From positions 29,873,454 to 29,937,453 of the forward strand of contig NC_030389.2 in assembly GCF_001625215.2 (NCBI RefSeq): 64,000 bases of DNA, written 5' to 3'. The notes below the pieces were generated by a model that saw only the letters and a list, made by a program, of their open reading frames with translations, made no database searches and had not been told where the DNA came from. Source of the DNA: Daucus carota subsp. sativus (taxonomy: Eukaryota > Streptophyta > Magnoliopsida > Apiales > Apiaceae). Positions 20,277 through 30,406 of the stretch are shown here, in pieces. How positions within the stretch are numbered: position 1 is the first letter of the stretch; every line of letters starts with the position of its first letter. Made by a program: the position numbers and the translations under genes.

Positions 20277-21875
20277 ATGCATCACATTGAGCTTGTGTTT
20301 TTCCCTTTCTCTTTGTTGATCTTTCTCTACTATTGTCGCAGTGGAGCTCTTGAGCTTCTTTTTCTCTCTGTGTCCTTGATGATCTCTCTCTGCTACTGTT
20401 TAATGTGCAGAGGCACTAGCGTTTTCTTAACCAATTGGCCCCTCTTGGGCATGACGCCTGGTCTGCTTAAGAATGCCCATAGAATACTTGACTTCGTTAC
20501 ATTTCTTCTCCAAGAAAACCAGCAAACTTTTTACATCAACGGGCCTATTTTAGCAAACAGAGATATCCTTTTGACTTGTGATCCTGCTAATGTCAACTAC
20601 ATCTTGAGCAAGAATTTCACCAACTTCTCCAAAGGCCCGGAGTTTGGCAAGATTTTTGATATACTTGGGGAGGGGATCTTGAGTTCTGATGGTCATCTTT
20701 GGGAAATTCATCGCAGAACTACAATGTCACTCTTCAATCATTTGCAGTTTTATCAAATGTTACAAAGGACTGTGAGGAAAAAGCTGGAGGAAGGGTTAAT
20801 TCCAGTGCTTGATCACGTCTCTAAGCATGGAATCGAGGTGGATTTGCAGGACATATTCCAGAGACTTGCCTTTGACAATATTTCCTCCTTACTTCTAGAC
20901 CATGACCCTCAAAGCCTCACTCTTGAATTACCTGATATTCCTTACCAGAACTCTATTCCAGCTATTGAAGAGGCGTTACTGTATAGACATATTCTTCCTG
21001 AAAGCATTTGGAAGCTGCAAAATTGGATTGGATTCGGTAAAGAAAAAGGTCTAAACAAAGGCTGGGAAGCAATTGATGAATACCTATATACCTGTATATC
21101 CATGAAGCGCCAACAACTTGTACACACAAATTCTTTGCAAATGTCTTCAGCAGATGAGGATCATAAACTAGATTGGTCGACTGCTTACATGGAATCAAAG
21201 TACAAAGAAAACCTGGGAAGCCCTGATAAATTTTTGAGGGACACTTTGTTTAGTTTAATGTTTGCTGGGAGGGATACTACCAGTGCAGCTCTTTCCTGGT
21301 TTTTTTGGCTTCTCTGGAAAAACCCTTCAGTGGAATCTAAAATTCTAGAAGAGATCAGAAGAAATTTGAGTACAAGTGAACTTAAAAGCAGGATTGTTTT
21401 TCACAAAAAGGAAGAGTTGCAGAAACTAGTTTATCTACATGGAGCTTTGTGTGAGACCTTAAGACTCTTTCCTCCTGTTCCTTTCAATCACAAGTCCCCA
21501 AAACAACCAGACATTCTTCCAAGTGGCCATCGAGTGGATAAAGACTCCAAGATTGTGTTGTCATTTTATAGCATGGGAAAAATGGAGAGTATATGGGGAG
21601 AAGATTGCCTGGAGTTCAAGCCAGAGAGATGGATAACTGAACGTGGAGAGATCAAACATGAACCTTCATACAAGTTCAGCGCTTTTAATGCAGGGCCAAG
21701 ATATTGTTTAGGCAAGGAAATGTCGTTCACTCAGATGAAGATTGTTGCCACAACCATGATATACAATTACAAAATACAAGTGACTGAAGGTCATCCCATA
21801 GTCCCTCGCGATTCTGTTGTTCTGGAAATGAAATATGGTCTTAAAGTCCGGTTAAGTAGAAGAAATGTGCGCTGA
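20277..21875 (+). CDS. cytochrome P450, CYP96-like, copy 1 (532 aa)
   Basis: Microsomal haem monooxygenase of the CYP86 clan, most like CYP96A. Known CYP96A members hydroxylate long-chain alkanes and fatty-acyl chains for cuticular wax. Two hydrophobic N-terminal stretches (residues 5-20 and 25-45) anchor it in the ER. NWPLLGM (53-59) matches the CYP96 WPxxGM hinge. The I-helix AGRDTT is at 330-335, the K-helix ETLR at 393-396, PERW at 449-452 and the haem loop FNAGPRYCLG at 470-479 with Cys477. All catalytic signatures are present. There is no intron, as is common for CYP96. It differs from copy 2 at about 50 residues by hand alignment, mostly in the N-terminal half. Substrate unknown. Confidence 0.93.
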   Translation: MHHIELVFFPFSLLIFLYYCRSGALELLFLSVSLMISLCYCLMCRGTSVFLTNWPLLGMTPGLLKNAHRILDFVTFLLQENQQTFYINGPILANRDILLTCDPANVNYILSKNFTNFSKGPEFGKIFDILGEGILSSDGHLWEIHRRTTMSLFNHLQFYQMLQRTVRKKLEEGLIPVLDHVSKHGIEVDLQDIFQRLAFDNISSLLLDHDPQSLTLELPDIPYQNSIPAIEEALLYRHILPESIWKLQNWIGFGKEKGLNKGWEAIDEYLYTCISMKRQQLVHTNSLQMSSADEDHKLDWSTAYMESKYKENLGSPDKFLRDTLFSLMFAGRDTTSAALSWFFWLLWKNPSVESKILEEIRRNLSTSELKSRIVFHKKEELQKLVYLHGALCETLRLFPPVPFNHKSPKQPDILPSGHRVDKDSKIVLSFYSMGKMESIWGEDCLEFKPERWITERGEIKHEPSYKFSAFNAGPRYCLGKEMSFTQMKIVATTMIYNYKIQVTEGHPIVPRDSVVLEMKYGLKVRLSRRNVR

Positions 21876-22503
21876 GATCCTTCTCAAGATTGAACTACTA
21901 TTCTATCCTATAAACATATTAAGTCAGTTGTCACTATGAACAACTAGCTGTTGGTGTATTCAATAAATTGGTCATAGAGCAAAACTCTGTGTAGTGATTC
22001 ATTGCTCTTTCGTACTCCTCCTACATCTTGCTTATTCACTTCAACTGGCAAGTTTCCGACCTTCTTAATAAACATGTGTCGCATGGATTCTCAGCTTTAT
22101 ATATCGTTTTCTGCTTAAATTTTAATTTTCCATTGCATCGATATGTGCAAACCTCAACAATAATCGACAGTCTCAGATTCAAAGGTCTCACAACATAAGT
22201 ACAACTATAAATTGGATTTATGATTTTCTATGTATCCAAAAGGTAATCAGATATAGGTGGCTAATTTAATTGAGAAATGCTAGGTCCACAGAAAGCGATA
22301 CAAAATTAGTTACAGAATGAACTGACAGAGGCACATTGAGTATGAGGCACCTATACTCTTATTCTAATATCATTACCCAGATGGCCACATTAGTGTAAAT
22401 CTTAATGGATATATCATCAACTCTACATGTCAGCCAGCCATCAAATTCTATTTTTACTTTCCGGCAATTGTATAAGTCGTAAATAGAAATAAGAACATTA
22501 ATC
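21876..22503 (+). other. 3' flank of P450 copy 1
   Basis: Nearly the same as the sequence after copy 2 (26172 onward), with AACATATTAAGTCAGTTGTC and CAATAAATTGGTCATAGAGC (a likely polyadenylation context) in both. It is part of the tandem duplication. Confidence 0.7.
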
Positions 22504-22669
22504 ATGAATGGAGTATTTATAGTGACCTGTTTCACTAATCACTTATCTTTGTGCAGGAATTTATGCTCTTTACAGAACGGCTTCTGTGAAGAAAGGACCT
22601 GCACTTGAATTTCTGGCTGAGAATGAGAAAAATGATTATGATTGGTAAACAACCAACTTTGAAACTCTC
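22504..22669 (+). pseudogene. broken 5' fragment of the basic proline-rich-protein gene
   Basis: It keeps the start ATGAATGGAGTA but then lacks the rest of exon 1. The intron end and exon 2 (22557-22644, NDYDW end) remain, close to the intact exon 2 at 27261-27348. After the donor GTAAACAACCAAC the sequence jumps into the middle of the BBE-like gene near 22670, which is the duplication junction. It cannot encode the protein. Confidence 0.87.
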
Positions 22670-22670
22670 T

Positions 22671-23460
22671 GGATGCTGAACCAATCTCCGGTGAAGATGA
22701 GAAAACATTAAGATTTGAATTCTTAGGCTCGTTTCTTGGACCACCAGATGAAATTATTTTGTTGATGAATGAATAGTTTCCAGAATTAGGTTTGGTGAAA
22801 GAAGATTGTTTGGAGCTCACTTATATTCTAATGGAACTTATTTTTTCACCTACTTTACTTATTTTAAAGTCCAAGATTCACCTATTCACTTCTCAATAGA
22901 ACTTCATCCACCATTCCTTTTAAAGCCAAATCAAGCTTTCTGAATTAGCCAATCCCAATAGAAGGATTGGAAGGGATATGGAAGCATCTTTTGAAACAAA
23001 GGCCAAGGGTCGAGAGTGGATTACGGGCGCCTATCTTTTGGGGCATGAACTTGCCTTCGTGTCCCTAATAAATCATAAGAATATTGGGGGTCACATGGAG
23101 TCGAACTCGAGTCTCCCGCGAGCCTAAGCTCTGATACCATGTTAAGTGATCAAGTCTCCTAAAACCTCAAGGTGTTAGGAGGAGGGTTTACCAAGATCAT
23201 ATTCTAACAGCCAACAATGATGAATTTAATACTCACATCATCGGAGGCAGAATGGAAGAGATTTCCCGGTCTGCAATTCCATCTACTCTGACAGATTGGT
23301 CAGAGTAAAGTCAGTAGTTGATCCAAGTATTTTTTTCAGACATGAGCAGAGCATCCCTCCGGTAAGAACTTGATAGTCTGCTGAATGATCTCGTCTGTAT
23401 TTGTCATTTATTTCTTTAAACGAGTCTGCTTGTAAGTTCGTGGAAGCAATATCAGGTGAC
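22671..23460 (+). pseudogene. BBE-like pseudogene (3' half, interrupted)
   Basis: It begins GGATGCTGAACCAATCTC, matching 17934 onward of the functional gene. It carries an in-frame TAG (GATGAATGAATAG, about 22764-22776), small indels, a 203 bp insertion at 23007-23209 and a deletion of about 250 bp joining the region of BBE 18330 to 18580. It then follows the BBE 3' end and 3' flank (ACATGAGCAGAGCATCCCTCC). It has no 5' half and no open frame. Confidence 0.9.
23007..23209 (-). mobile_element. 203 bp LTR-plus-primer-site insertion (TRIM or SINE-like)
   Basis: It sits inside the BBE pseudogene and is flanked by the 5 bp duplication GCCAA (23002-23006 and 23210-23214), confirmed by comparison with the intact gene near 18256. 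On the minus strand it opens TGTTAGAATATGATC and after about 70 bp reaches CACTTAACA, followed directly by TGGTATCAGAGC, the initiator-tRNA-Met primer site. This looks like one tiny LTR plus internal sequence, without a second LTR. The primer site also resembles a pol III A box, and GAGTTCGACTCC downstream resembles a B box, so a tRNA-derived SINE is an alternative. Confidence 0.65.
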
Positions 23461-23487
23461 ATGATCAGATGCCCCAAACTTAAAATT

Positions 23488-23750
23488 TAGGATGTATATG
23501 TTCTAGCATGAATATATGACTTTCTGGAAAAATTCATAAAAACAAAAAATAAATAATCAGAATACCGTTAAAAGAACCAGATAAATTCAGACTGATGTAA
23601 ACATCAGAATTAAATATTTGGAAAGGCCTGAACAATCACAACCAGATTGGTGAACACAACGATAGAATAAAACTAGACAGCCGCGTATTAGAGATAGCTA
23701 TATGGTGCGTGAGAAACTAGGTACCTAAATGTTTGGTGGAAGTATAGTAG
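23488..23750 (+). repeat. copy of the P450 upstream block
   Basis: It starts TTAGGATGTATATGTTCTAGC and continues through AATCACAACCAGATTGGTGAAC, matching about 19839-20100 upstream of P450 copy 1. A third partial copy is at about 24283-24455. The copia scrap lies between the two copies here. Confidence 0.8.
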
Positions 23751-24275
23751 GTGCCAAACCTAGTGCTATCACTATAGAATCCCAACATAATCTGAAAGAT
23801 ACATCTGGTACTGCTTTACCCCAGATGCCTTAGTTTATAGACTTTTAGTAGGTCAGTTGATTTACTTAACCGTTACTCGACCCGACCTTTCATACTCGGT
23901 GCACACCCTTAGTCAGTTTATGGCTGTACCTATAAATCTTTATTAGCAGGCTGCTTTAAAATTGGTTTGCTACATTAAAGCTCCTCAGGACACGGGTTAC
24001 TATTATCTTCTACTGGCCCTCTTATTTTCAAAGCCTATTGTGATGCAGATTGAGCAACATGCCCTATGACGCGTCGTTCTTTATCTGGTTACTGTGTGTG
24101 AGGTTTCCTGGCCATTCAATCTTTTGGCAGAGCTTCAGTTTAAGATTCCTACACCCATTCCTTTATACTGTGACAACACTCTAGCCATCCACATTGCAGA
24201 GGTTTTACATGAGAGAACAAAACATATCGAACTTGACTGTCACTTCATCCGTAACAAGGTTTTGTCACACTGATA
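23750..24275 (+). pseudogene. decayed copia pol fragment (reverse transcriptase/RNase H)
   Basis: Translation with frame changes shows RRLVGQLIYLTVTRPDLSYS, the reverse transcriptase-RNase H connection of copia elements. Short RNase H-like stretches follow, including a Cys-Asp-Asn-like block and the final KHIELDCHFIRNKV region. Several stops and frameshifts are present, with no LTRs. It is of a different type from the two elements at the left of the window. Confidence 0.8.
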
Positions 24276-24572
24276 TGCTTCAAGGATGTACATGTACTAG
24301 CATGAAGATATGACTTTCTGAAAAATTCATAAAAATGAAATATAAATGATCAGAATCCAGTTAAAAGAATACCAGATAGATTCGGACTGATATAAACATC
24401 AGACTTTAATATTTGAAAAGGCCTAAACAATCACAACCAGATTGGCTACCACAATTAATAACTGGACAGCGTACCTCTCGTAGATGTACACTGATATGGA
24501 TTAGAGCTGCACTATATAACTGCTTCCAATTGCAATCTCAAATAATATTATAAGCAAAACACAAATCCTAAG

Positions 24573-26171
24573 ATGCCTCACATTGAGCTTGTGTTTTTTT
24601 CTTTGTCTTTGTTGATCTTTCTCTACTATTGTCACAGTGGAGCTCTTGAGCTTATTTTTCTCTCTGTGTCCTTGATGATCTCTCTCTGCTACTGTTTCAT
24701 GTGCAGAGGCACTAGCGATTTGTCAAGCAATTGGCCCCTCTTGGGCATGTTGCCAGGTTTTCTTAAGAATGCCCATAGAATACTTGACTTCGTCACGTTA
24801 CTTCTCCAAGAAAACCATCAAACTTTATACGTCAAAGGGCCTATTTTGGCAAACAGAAATGCCCTTTTGACTTGTGATCCTGTTAATGTCAACTACATCT
24901 TGAGCAAGAATTTCACCAACTTTTCCAAAGGCCCGGAGTTTGGCAAGATATATGATATACTTGGAGAGGGGATCATTAGTTCTGATGGTCAACTTTGGAA
25001 AATTCATCGCAGAACTACAATGTCACTCTTCAAATATTTGCAATTCTATCAAATGTTACAAAGGACCGTGAGGAAAAAGCTGGAGGAAGGGTTACTTCCA
25101 GTGCTTGATCGCGTCTCTAAGCATGGAATCGAGGTGGATTTGCAGGACATATTCCAGAGACTTACCTTTGACAATATTTCTTCCTTACTTCTAGACCATG
25201 ACCCTCAAAGCCTTACTCTTAATTTACCTGATATTCCTTCCCACAAGTCTTTTTCAGCTGTTGAAGAGGCGTTACTGTATAGACATGTTCTTCCTGAAAG
25301 CATTTGGAAGCTGCAAAATTGGATTGGATTCGGTAGAGAAAAAGGTCTAAACAAAGGCTGGGAAGCAATTGATGAATACCTATATACCTGTATATCCATG
25401 AAGCGCCAACAAGTTGTACACACAAATTCTTTGCAAATGTCTTCAGCAGATGAGGATCATAAACTAGATTGGTCGACTGCTTACATGGAATCAGCGTACA
25501 AAGAAAACCTGGGAAGCCCTGATAAATTTTTAAGGGACACTTTGCTTAGTTTAATGGTTGCTGGGAGAGATACTACCAGCGCAGCTCTTTCCTGGTTTTT
25601 TTGGCTTCTCTGGAAAAACCCTTCAGTGGAATCTAAAATTCTAGAAGAGATCAGAAGAAATTTGAGTACAAGTGAACTTAAAAGCAAGATTGTTTTTCAC
25701 AAAAAGGAAGAGTTGCAGAAACTAGTTTATCTACATGGAGCTTTGTGTGAGACCTTAAGACTCTTTCCTTCCGTTCCTTTCAATCAAAAGTCTCCAAAAC
25801 AACCTGACATTCTTCCAAGTGGCCATCGAGTAGATAAAGACTCAAATATTATTTTGTCATTTTATAGCATGGGAAGAATGGAGAGTATATGGGGAGAAGA
25901 TTGCCTGGAGTTCAAGCCAGAGAGATGGATAACTGAACGTGGAGAGATCAAACATGAACCTTCATACAAGTTCATCGCTTTTAGTGCAGGGCCAAGATAT
26001 TGTTTAGGCAAGGAAATGTCCTTCACTCAGATGAAGATTGTTGCCACAACCATGATATACAATTACAAAATACAAGTGACTGAAGGTCATCCCATAGTCC
26101 CTCGTGATTCTGTTGTTCTGGAAATGAAATATGGTCTTAAAGTCCGGTTAAGTAGAAGAAATGTGCGCTGA
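24573..26171 (+). CDS. cytochrome P450, CYP96-like, copy 2 (532 aa)
   Basis: Tandem paralogue of the gene at 20277, of equal length and also intronless. It keeps the WPLLGM hinge, AGRDTT I-helix, ETLR, PERW and the haem loop FSAGPRYCLG with its Cys. Differences cluster in residues 1-255 (about 38), against about 12 in 256-532 and none after residue 470. Several fall in likely substrate-contact regions: residue 329 before AGRDTT is V rather than F, the SHKSFSAV segment near 223-230, and P400S after ETLRLFP. This allows a changed substrate. It sits in the right duplication unit. The proximal promoter (ACTATATAACTGC at about 24510) is kept, but the distal upstream sequence was rearranged by a copia fragment, so expression may differ from copy 1. 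Confidence 0.93.
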   Translation: MPHIELVFFSLSLLIFLYYCHSGALELIFLSVSLMISLCYCFMCRGTSDLSSNWPLLGMLPGFLKNAHRILDFVTLLLQENHQTLYVKGPILANRNALLTCDPVNVNYILSKNFTNFSKGPEFGKIYDILGEGIISSDGQLWKIHRRTTMSLFKYLQFYQMLQRTVRKKLEEGLLPVLDRVSKHGIEVDLQDIFQRLTFDNISSLLLDHDPQSLTLNLPDIPSHKSFSAVEEALLYRHVLPESIWKLQNWIGFGREKGLNKGWEAIDEYLYTCISMKRQQVVHTNSLQMSSADEDHKLDWSTAYMESAYKENLGSPDKFLRDTLLSLMVAGRDTTSAALSWFFWLLWKNPSVESKILEEIRRNLSTSELKSKIVFHKKEELQKLVYLHGALCETLRLFPSVPFNQKSPKQPDILPSGHRVDKDSNIILSFYSMGRMESIWGEDCLEFKPERWITERGEIKHEPSYKFIAFSAGPRYCLGKEMSFTQMKIVATTMIYNYKIQVTEGHPIVPRDSVVLEMKYGLKVRLSRRNVR

Positions 26172-27010
26172 GATCCTGCTTCTCAAGATTGAACTACTAT
26201 TCTATCCTATAAACATATTAAGTCAGTTGTCACTATGAACAACTAGCTGTTGGTGTATTCAATAAATTGGTCATAGAGCAAAACTCTGTGTAGTGATTCA
26301 TTGCTCTTTCGTACTCCTCCTACATCTTGCTTATTCACTTCAACTGCCAAGTCTCTGACCACCTTAATAAACATGTGTCACATGGATTCTCAGCTCTATA
26401 TATAGTTTTCTGCTTAAATTTTAATTTTCCATGGCATCGATTTGTGCAAACCCCAACAATAACCGACAGTCTCAGATTCAAAGGTCTCACAACATAAGTA
26501 TAACTATAAATTGGATTGATGATTTTATATATATCCAAAAGGTAATCGCATATAGGTGGCTAATTCAATTGAGAAATGCTAGGTCCACAGAAAGCGATAC
26601 AGAATTAGTTACAAAATGAGCTGACAGTACGAGGCACATTGAGTATGAGGCACCAATACTCGCATTCTAATATCATTACCCAGATAGCCACATTAGTGTA
26701 AAGCCAGGAAATGTGCACGAAGCCGCCAAATGTAAGCGTTGTAGGGTGATTCCTTTCCGATCTTATTTGACATTTCTTCAACTCTACATGGCAGCCGGCC
26801 ATCAAATTCTATTTTTGCAATCAGATGCAAGTTAATGGACTGTAGAAAGTCCAAACACAATGACACGTAAAACAATTATTATATTTATGTATCCGGCAAT
26901 TGTATCACTGTCCTAAAATGCCGTCCCAACATAAAACCAGCTATAAGAATAGAAAGACAGTGAAGAGAAGAGTATTTAATAAGTCATATACAGAAATAAA
27001 AATAATAATC
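26172..27010 (+). other. 3' flank of P450 copy 2 and promoter of the next gene
   Basis: Duplicate of 21876-22503 with an extra stretch at about 26695-26880 absent from the left unit. No further gene is seen. The upstream in-frame ATG at about 26900 is far from the family's normal start. Confidence 0.55.
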
Positions 27011-28838
27011 ATGAATGGAGTACGAGGAAGTGGTGGTGGACGCCAGAGTATACGCGGGGCGCCTCCTCAAGGGCCAAATCGCGTAAAAGAAAGGGATGAA
27101 GATCTTCTCCTGTTCAAGGAGTTGCATAAGAAGGACAGGGTTGTCAGCCTACTTCAGCCAGTTTCTGATGAGTTTGAACCAACTGGTACTTGTGTGTGCT
27201 TGAAGTCTCGTGTTTCGGGATCATAATGACTTGTTTCACTAATCACTAATCTTTGTGCAGGAAATTATGCTCTTTACAGAATGGCTTCCGCGAAGAAAGG
27301 ACCTTCACTTGAATTTCTGGCTGAGAATGAGAAAAATGACTATGATTGGTAAACAACCAACTTAAAAACTCTTGCACACACTCCACAAAATATATTTAGA
27401 GATCTGTCATCAATACGAGTCTAACAACGGATCTCTGTAAAGGCTAAAAACACCGCCTGCAACACCTCTTTTTCCGTCTCTGGAGATGGAAGCAAATGCG
27501 CCTGACATGGTTGTTCACAGGGAGCTGCCGATTATCCAAACTCTCTCAAGGGTGTGCCTTCTGAAATTCAGACTTGCGTACTTTTAAGGACCAGAAACGA
27601 ATGTAATGAGCTTAATTACTAGAGTTTATGCCAGTTTGCAGGCAATACAGAGGTGGCCAAACAAGCTAGCAGCACGAAGAGTACTATTGCAAGATCAAAG
27701 TCACCAAGTCCTAAATCAAAAGTCCCATTCAGATCCACGACCCCGAACAGAAAACAAATGCCTAATCCCTCAGCTGAGCAGAAGAAAAACAGTAAATCTG
27801 CTCCCACGTTCTTCAGCCAAAAACCAAGCCTAGCTGTGACTAACACATCAACTGAGCAATCGGATAGATTAGATGCAACTTCCACCCCTACTAATTCCTC
27901 GAGGATATCTACATTGCCAAACCAAAGAGAAAGCCATCTGAATTTTTTTTCTTCAAACCTCTCCAAAAGCATTGGAGAGCTCAATTTATCAAAAACGAAA
28001 CCTACTAGCAGAGGTGTATCGCCACAAGTCATGAGATCAATAAAAACTACAGCTCAGACCCTCGGTGTTTCTGATGAAACACCTCCCAATCTCAAAACAG
28101 AACGGTCAGCTTCGGCTCTCAGAGCCCAAGCTGACCGAGCTAGTTCAGCCCTGAGGGGCAGAGCACGACGACCTGTATCCGCCTTCAGAGACCGCCCTGA
28201 AACTCAAAATCCAAAGCAAATTAACCCTGTTGTGGTAGAGACCGCGACTAAAACAGTTAATAGGAGACAATCATGCTCACCGAGTGTGACCAGGGGCCGA
28301 AAAGTTGTCTCAAGTAGTACCGAAGAAAATTCAGCAACAACTCCAAAAGGGAAGCTTCAAGGCCAGGTTTTCGGGAGCAGAATGGTGGATAAGTTTCTGA
28401 CAGCAAGGAAATCAAGCACCGAAGAAAAGGCAGGACCAGTTCTGAGGAGCAGAATGGGGGATAGTTTTTCGAGTAGTAAAAAATCAAGCGATGAAGAAAA
28501 ATCAAATGGAAATGGAAGAATCTATGGTTCTATTAATGAGAGCTCTGGTTTTGGAAGGCTTATGGCCAAGAGTTCATTGGATGTGGCTGTCAAACATATG
28601 GTACATTTCTTCGTTTTCTTCAAAATTCATCCTGATTTCGGAACTGTATAACACTGCAAAACAATTTATGCTTTCTTGTGTTATTTCAAATAAAACTCGA
28701 GTAAATATTAATTGGCAATTTGAATGTTTATCCATATATATTAGTTGTCTTACTGGTTACATGTATTATATGCAGCAACAAGATAAACAAATGGCGAAAA
28801 CTCGACAAACATCTGTGGGGAGACGAACGATAAGCTGA
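27011..28838 (+). CDS. plant basic proline-rich / Ser-rich (BPP-like) protein, 5 exons, 466 aa
   Basis: Exons by frame and GT-AG sites: 27011-27185, 27261-27348, 27443-27551, 27635-28600, 28776-28838 (1401 nt). The N-terminus contains ERDEDLLLFKELHKKDRVVS, LLQPVSDEFEPTGNYALYRM, FLAENEKNDYDWLKTPPATP and LFPSLEMEANAPDMVVHREL, the conserved core of a plant-only family annotated as basic proline-rich, mucin-like or FLO11-like. Arabidopsis members (BPP) have been reported as microtubule-associated. The rest is basic, disordered and rich in Ser, Lys and Arg (RSKSPSPKSKVPFRSTTP), with repeats of a GSRMVDKFLTARKSS type at about 28370-28500. The final exon is short, so the C-terminus is the least certain part. 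A broken 5' copy lies at 22504. Confidence 0.87.
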
Positions 28839-29248
28839 AGCAGCAGCAATCAAGGAGGACAATGAACTGCAGGAGCAATTTGAGTTCAAAACCAGATTAT
28901 ATATTTCAAGATTGCAATTTATTAGTACGTCTCGAAATATATTAACTCGTATTTACCATCTGTAACATTATCCACGGCACTGAGAGGCGGAACTTTATAT
29001 ACCAGTTCTTTATCATTTGTAACATTATCCGCGGCACTAAGAGGCAGGATGTTATACATTGAATGTTGCAATATATTGAGAGGTTTCGAAAATAAATTAA
29101 GTCATGTTTTGCTGCTTGTAACATCATCCTGGCACAAGACATTCAAATCCACAGGCTATTTAAGAAGTGTTGCAATTATATTCATGAGTAATTTACAAAA
29201 AATGTTCACAGAATGACGTGTCTTTGCTCGTCTAAGAGTTTCGAGATA
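28839..29248 (+). other. 3' flank with short imperfect repeats
   Basis: Contains repeated TTGTAACATTATCC(A/G)CGGCACT-like words near 28960, 29020 and 29110. No gene seen. Confidence 0.5.
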
Positions 29249-29425
29249 CTCCCTCCGTCCCTATCATTTCTATACATTTTTCTTTTCGAGATGTCCCATT
29301 CAATTCTATACATTTCAAAACTTTCTCAAAATAGTAAACTTTTATAATATAAAAATCTCACCCACCCACTACTTTCATCTACTTTTTCTAATTTATCCAT
29401 TCAGAAAAAAGTAATAATAATTAAT
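29249..29425. mobile_element. truncated Stowaway-like MITE
   Basis: A left end CTCCCTCCGTCCC preceded by TA is present. The interior matches the other copies (TCTATACATTTC, AGTAAACTTTTATAATATAAAA). The right terminal repeat is missing. Confidence 0.75.
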
Positions 29426-30062
29426 AAAATTATGTGATAGAGCCGTTTGAGTGAGTTTAAAATAAGTGCTTCTTGCTTAAAATAAAAAAGTGGAGCAGAA
29501 TTTAGAAGCAAATTAAGACTTATAAGTGATTAAAGTGTTTGGGAAATAAGCGCTAAAATAAAAACTAGTTTTTCTAGTTTTTTATAAGTGCTACTTGACT
29601 TTTTGCATCAATTTACGAATAAATGCTTATAACTTATAAATCATGAAGCTGGGCGTACACAAGCACCCACGATATATGATTTTTAAGATTCATGTCCAAC
29701 TTATCATGATGGAGTACTAAACTATCCAAAGTTATTGGCTCAAGATGTCGGTTGTACTCCGGCCGCTCTTTCAGAATTATGCGGTGGACCGCACCTGCAT
29801 CTTTCTTGCTTCCATCCTACATCCGCCACCAAAAAAAAGTAATTTAAGTACTGTCATCTTTTTAATTATTACTAATTTGAAGTGGAAAAAGAAAAACCAG
29901 ATGCAACAACATGTAGCTGTGAGTTGCTTTCATGGCTTTTGGATGTCCGGCAAAAGTGATTTCGTAGCTTTTGGCAGTTCAAAATCTTTTTAGGTTAAAA
30001 CACTTTAACTAGAGTTCTAATTTTATAGTGGTTTATAATCGTGCAACATGTCACTGGTAATA
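29426..30062. other. intergenic; possible miniature hAT-type remnant
   Basis: About 29440-29690 resembles the common plant repeat with AAATAAGTGCTTCT and TTATAAGTGCTACT words facing each other, similar to 41640-41872. No gene is supported; ORFs here are short. Confidence 0.4.
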
Positions 30063-30345
30063 CTCCCTCCGTCCCAATGAATTGTATATAGTTTATTTTT
30101 AGAGACGTTCCATCAAATTGTATAAGCAAACCTTTATAATATAAAATATCATTACATCAACTACTTTCTTCCTTTATGTCCTTTCTATAAACATTATTAC
30201 ACCCACTACTTTCCTCCACTATCTCAAATCTATTATTAAATATAAATGGGTCCCACCACTATACCCACTTTTCATCTAACTTTACTCATTTCTTACCCAA
30301 TTTCTCATAAAAATCTCATAAAATAAGAAAAATATGATGAGATAA
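30063..30345. mobile_element. truncated Stowaway-like MITE
   Basis: It begins CTCCCTCCGTCCCAATGAATTG after TA. The interior matches 15083-15332 (CCACTACTTTCCTCCACTATC). No GGGACGGAGGGAG right end was found; the end given is approximate. Confidence 0.75.
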
Positions 30346-30406
30346 ATATTGATTGACAGATAAATATTCAGTACTTGACTTGCAAATAAAAATATTAAAT
30401 TACTAA

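Larger units (their letters stand above)
17934..22669 (+). repeat. tandem duplication, left unit (about 4.7 kb)
   Basis: It runs from the middle of the BBE-like gene through P450 copy 1 to the second intron of the basic proline-rich-protein gene. The same order follows immediately at 22670-27370. Exon bodies and 3' flanks of the two P450 copies are closely alike. Later insertions and deletions changed the spacers. Confidence 0.85.
22670..27370 (+). repeat. tandem duplication, right unit (about 4.7 kb)
   Basis: Second copy of the unit: BBE 3' half (now a pseudogene), P450 copy 2, 3' flank and the 5' part of the basic proline-rich-protein gene. Its length is about the same as the left unit even though it gained a 203 bp insertion and a copia fragment and lost part of BBE. 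Confidence 0.82.

Noticed and set aside
26900-27010. Upstream in-frame extension of the basic proline-rich protein.
   Set aside because: The family begins near MNG...RG; the extension is not conserved-looking, and the ATG at 27011 is retained in the duplicated fragment at 22504.
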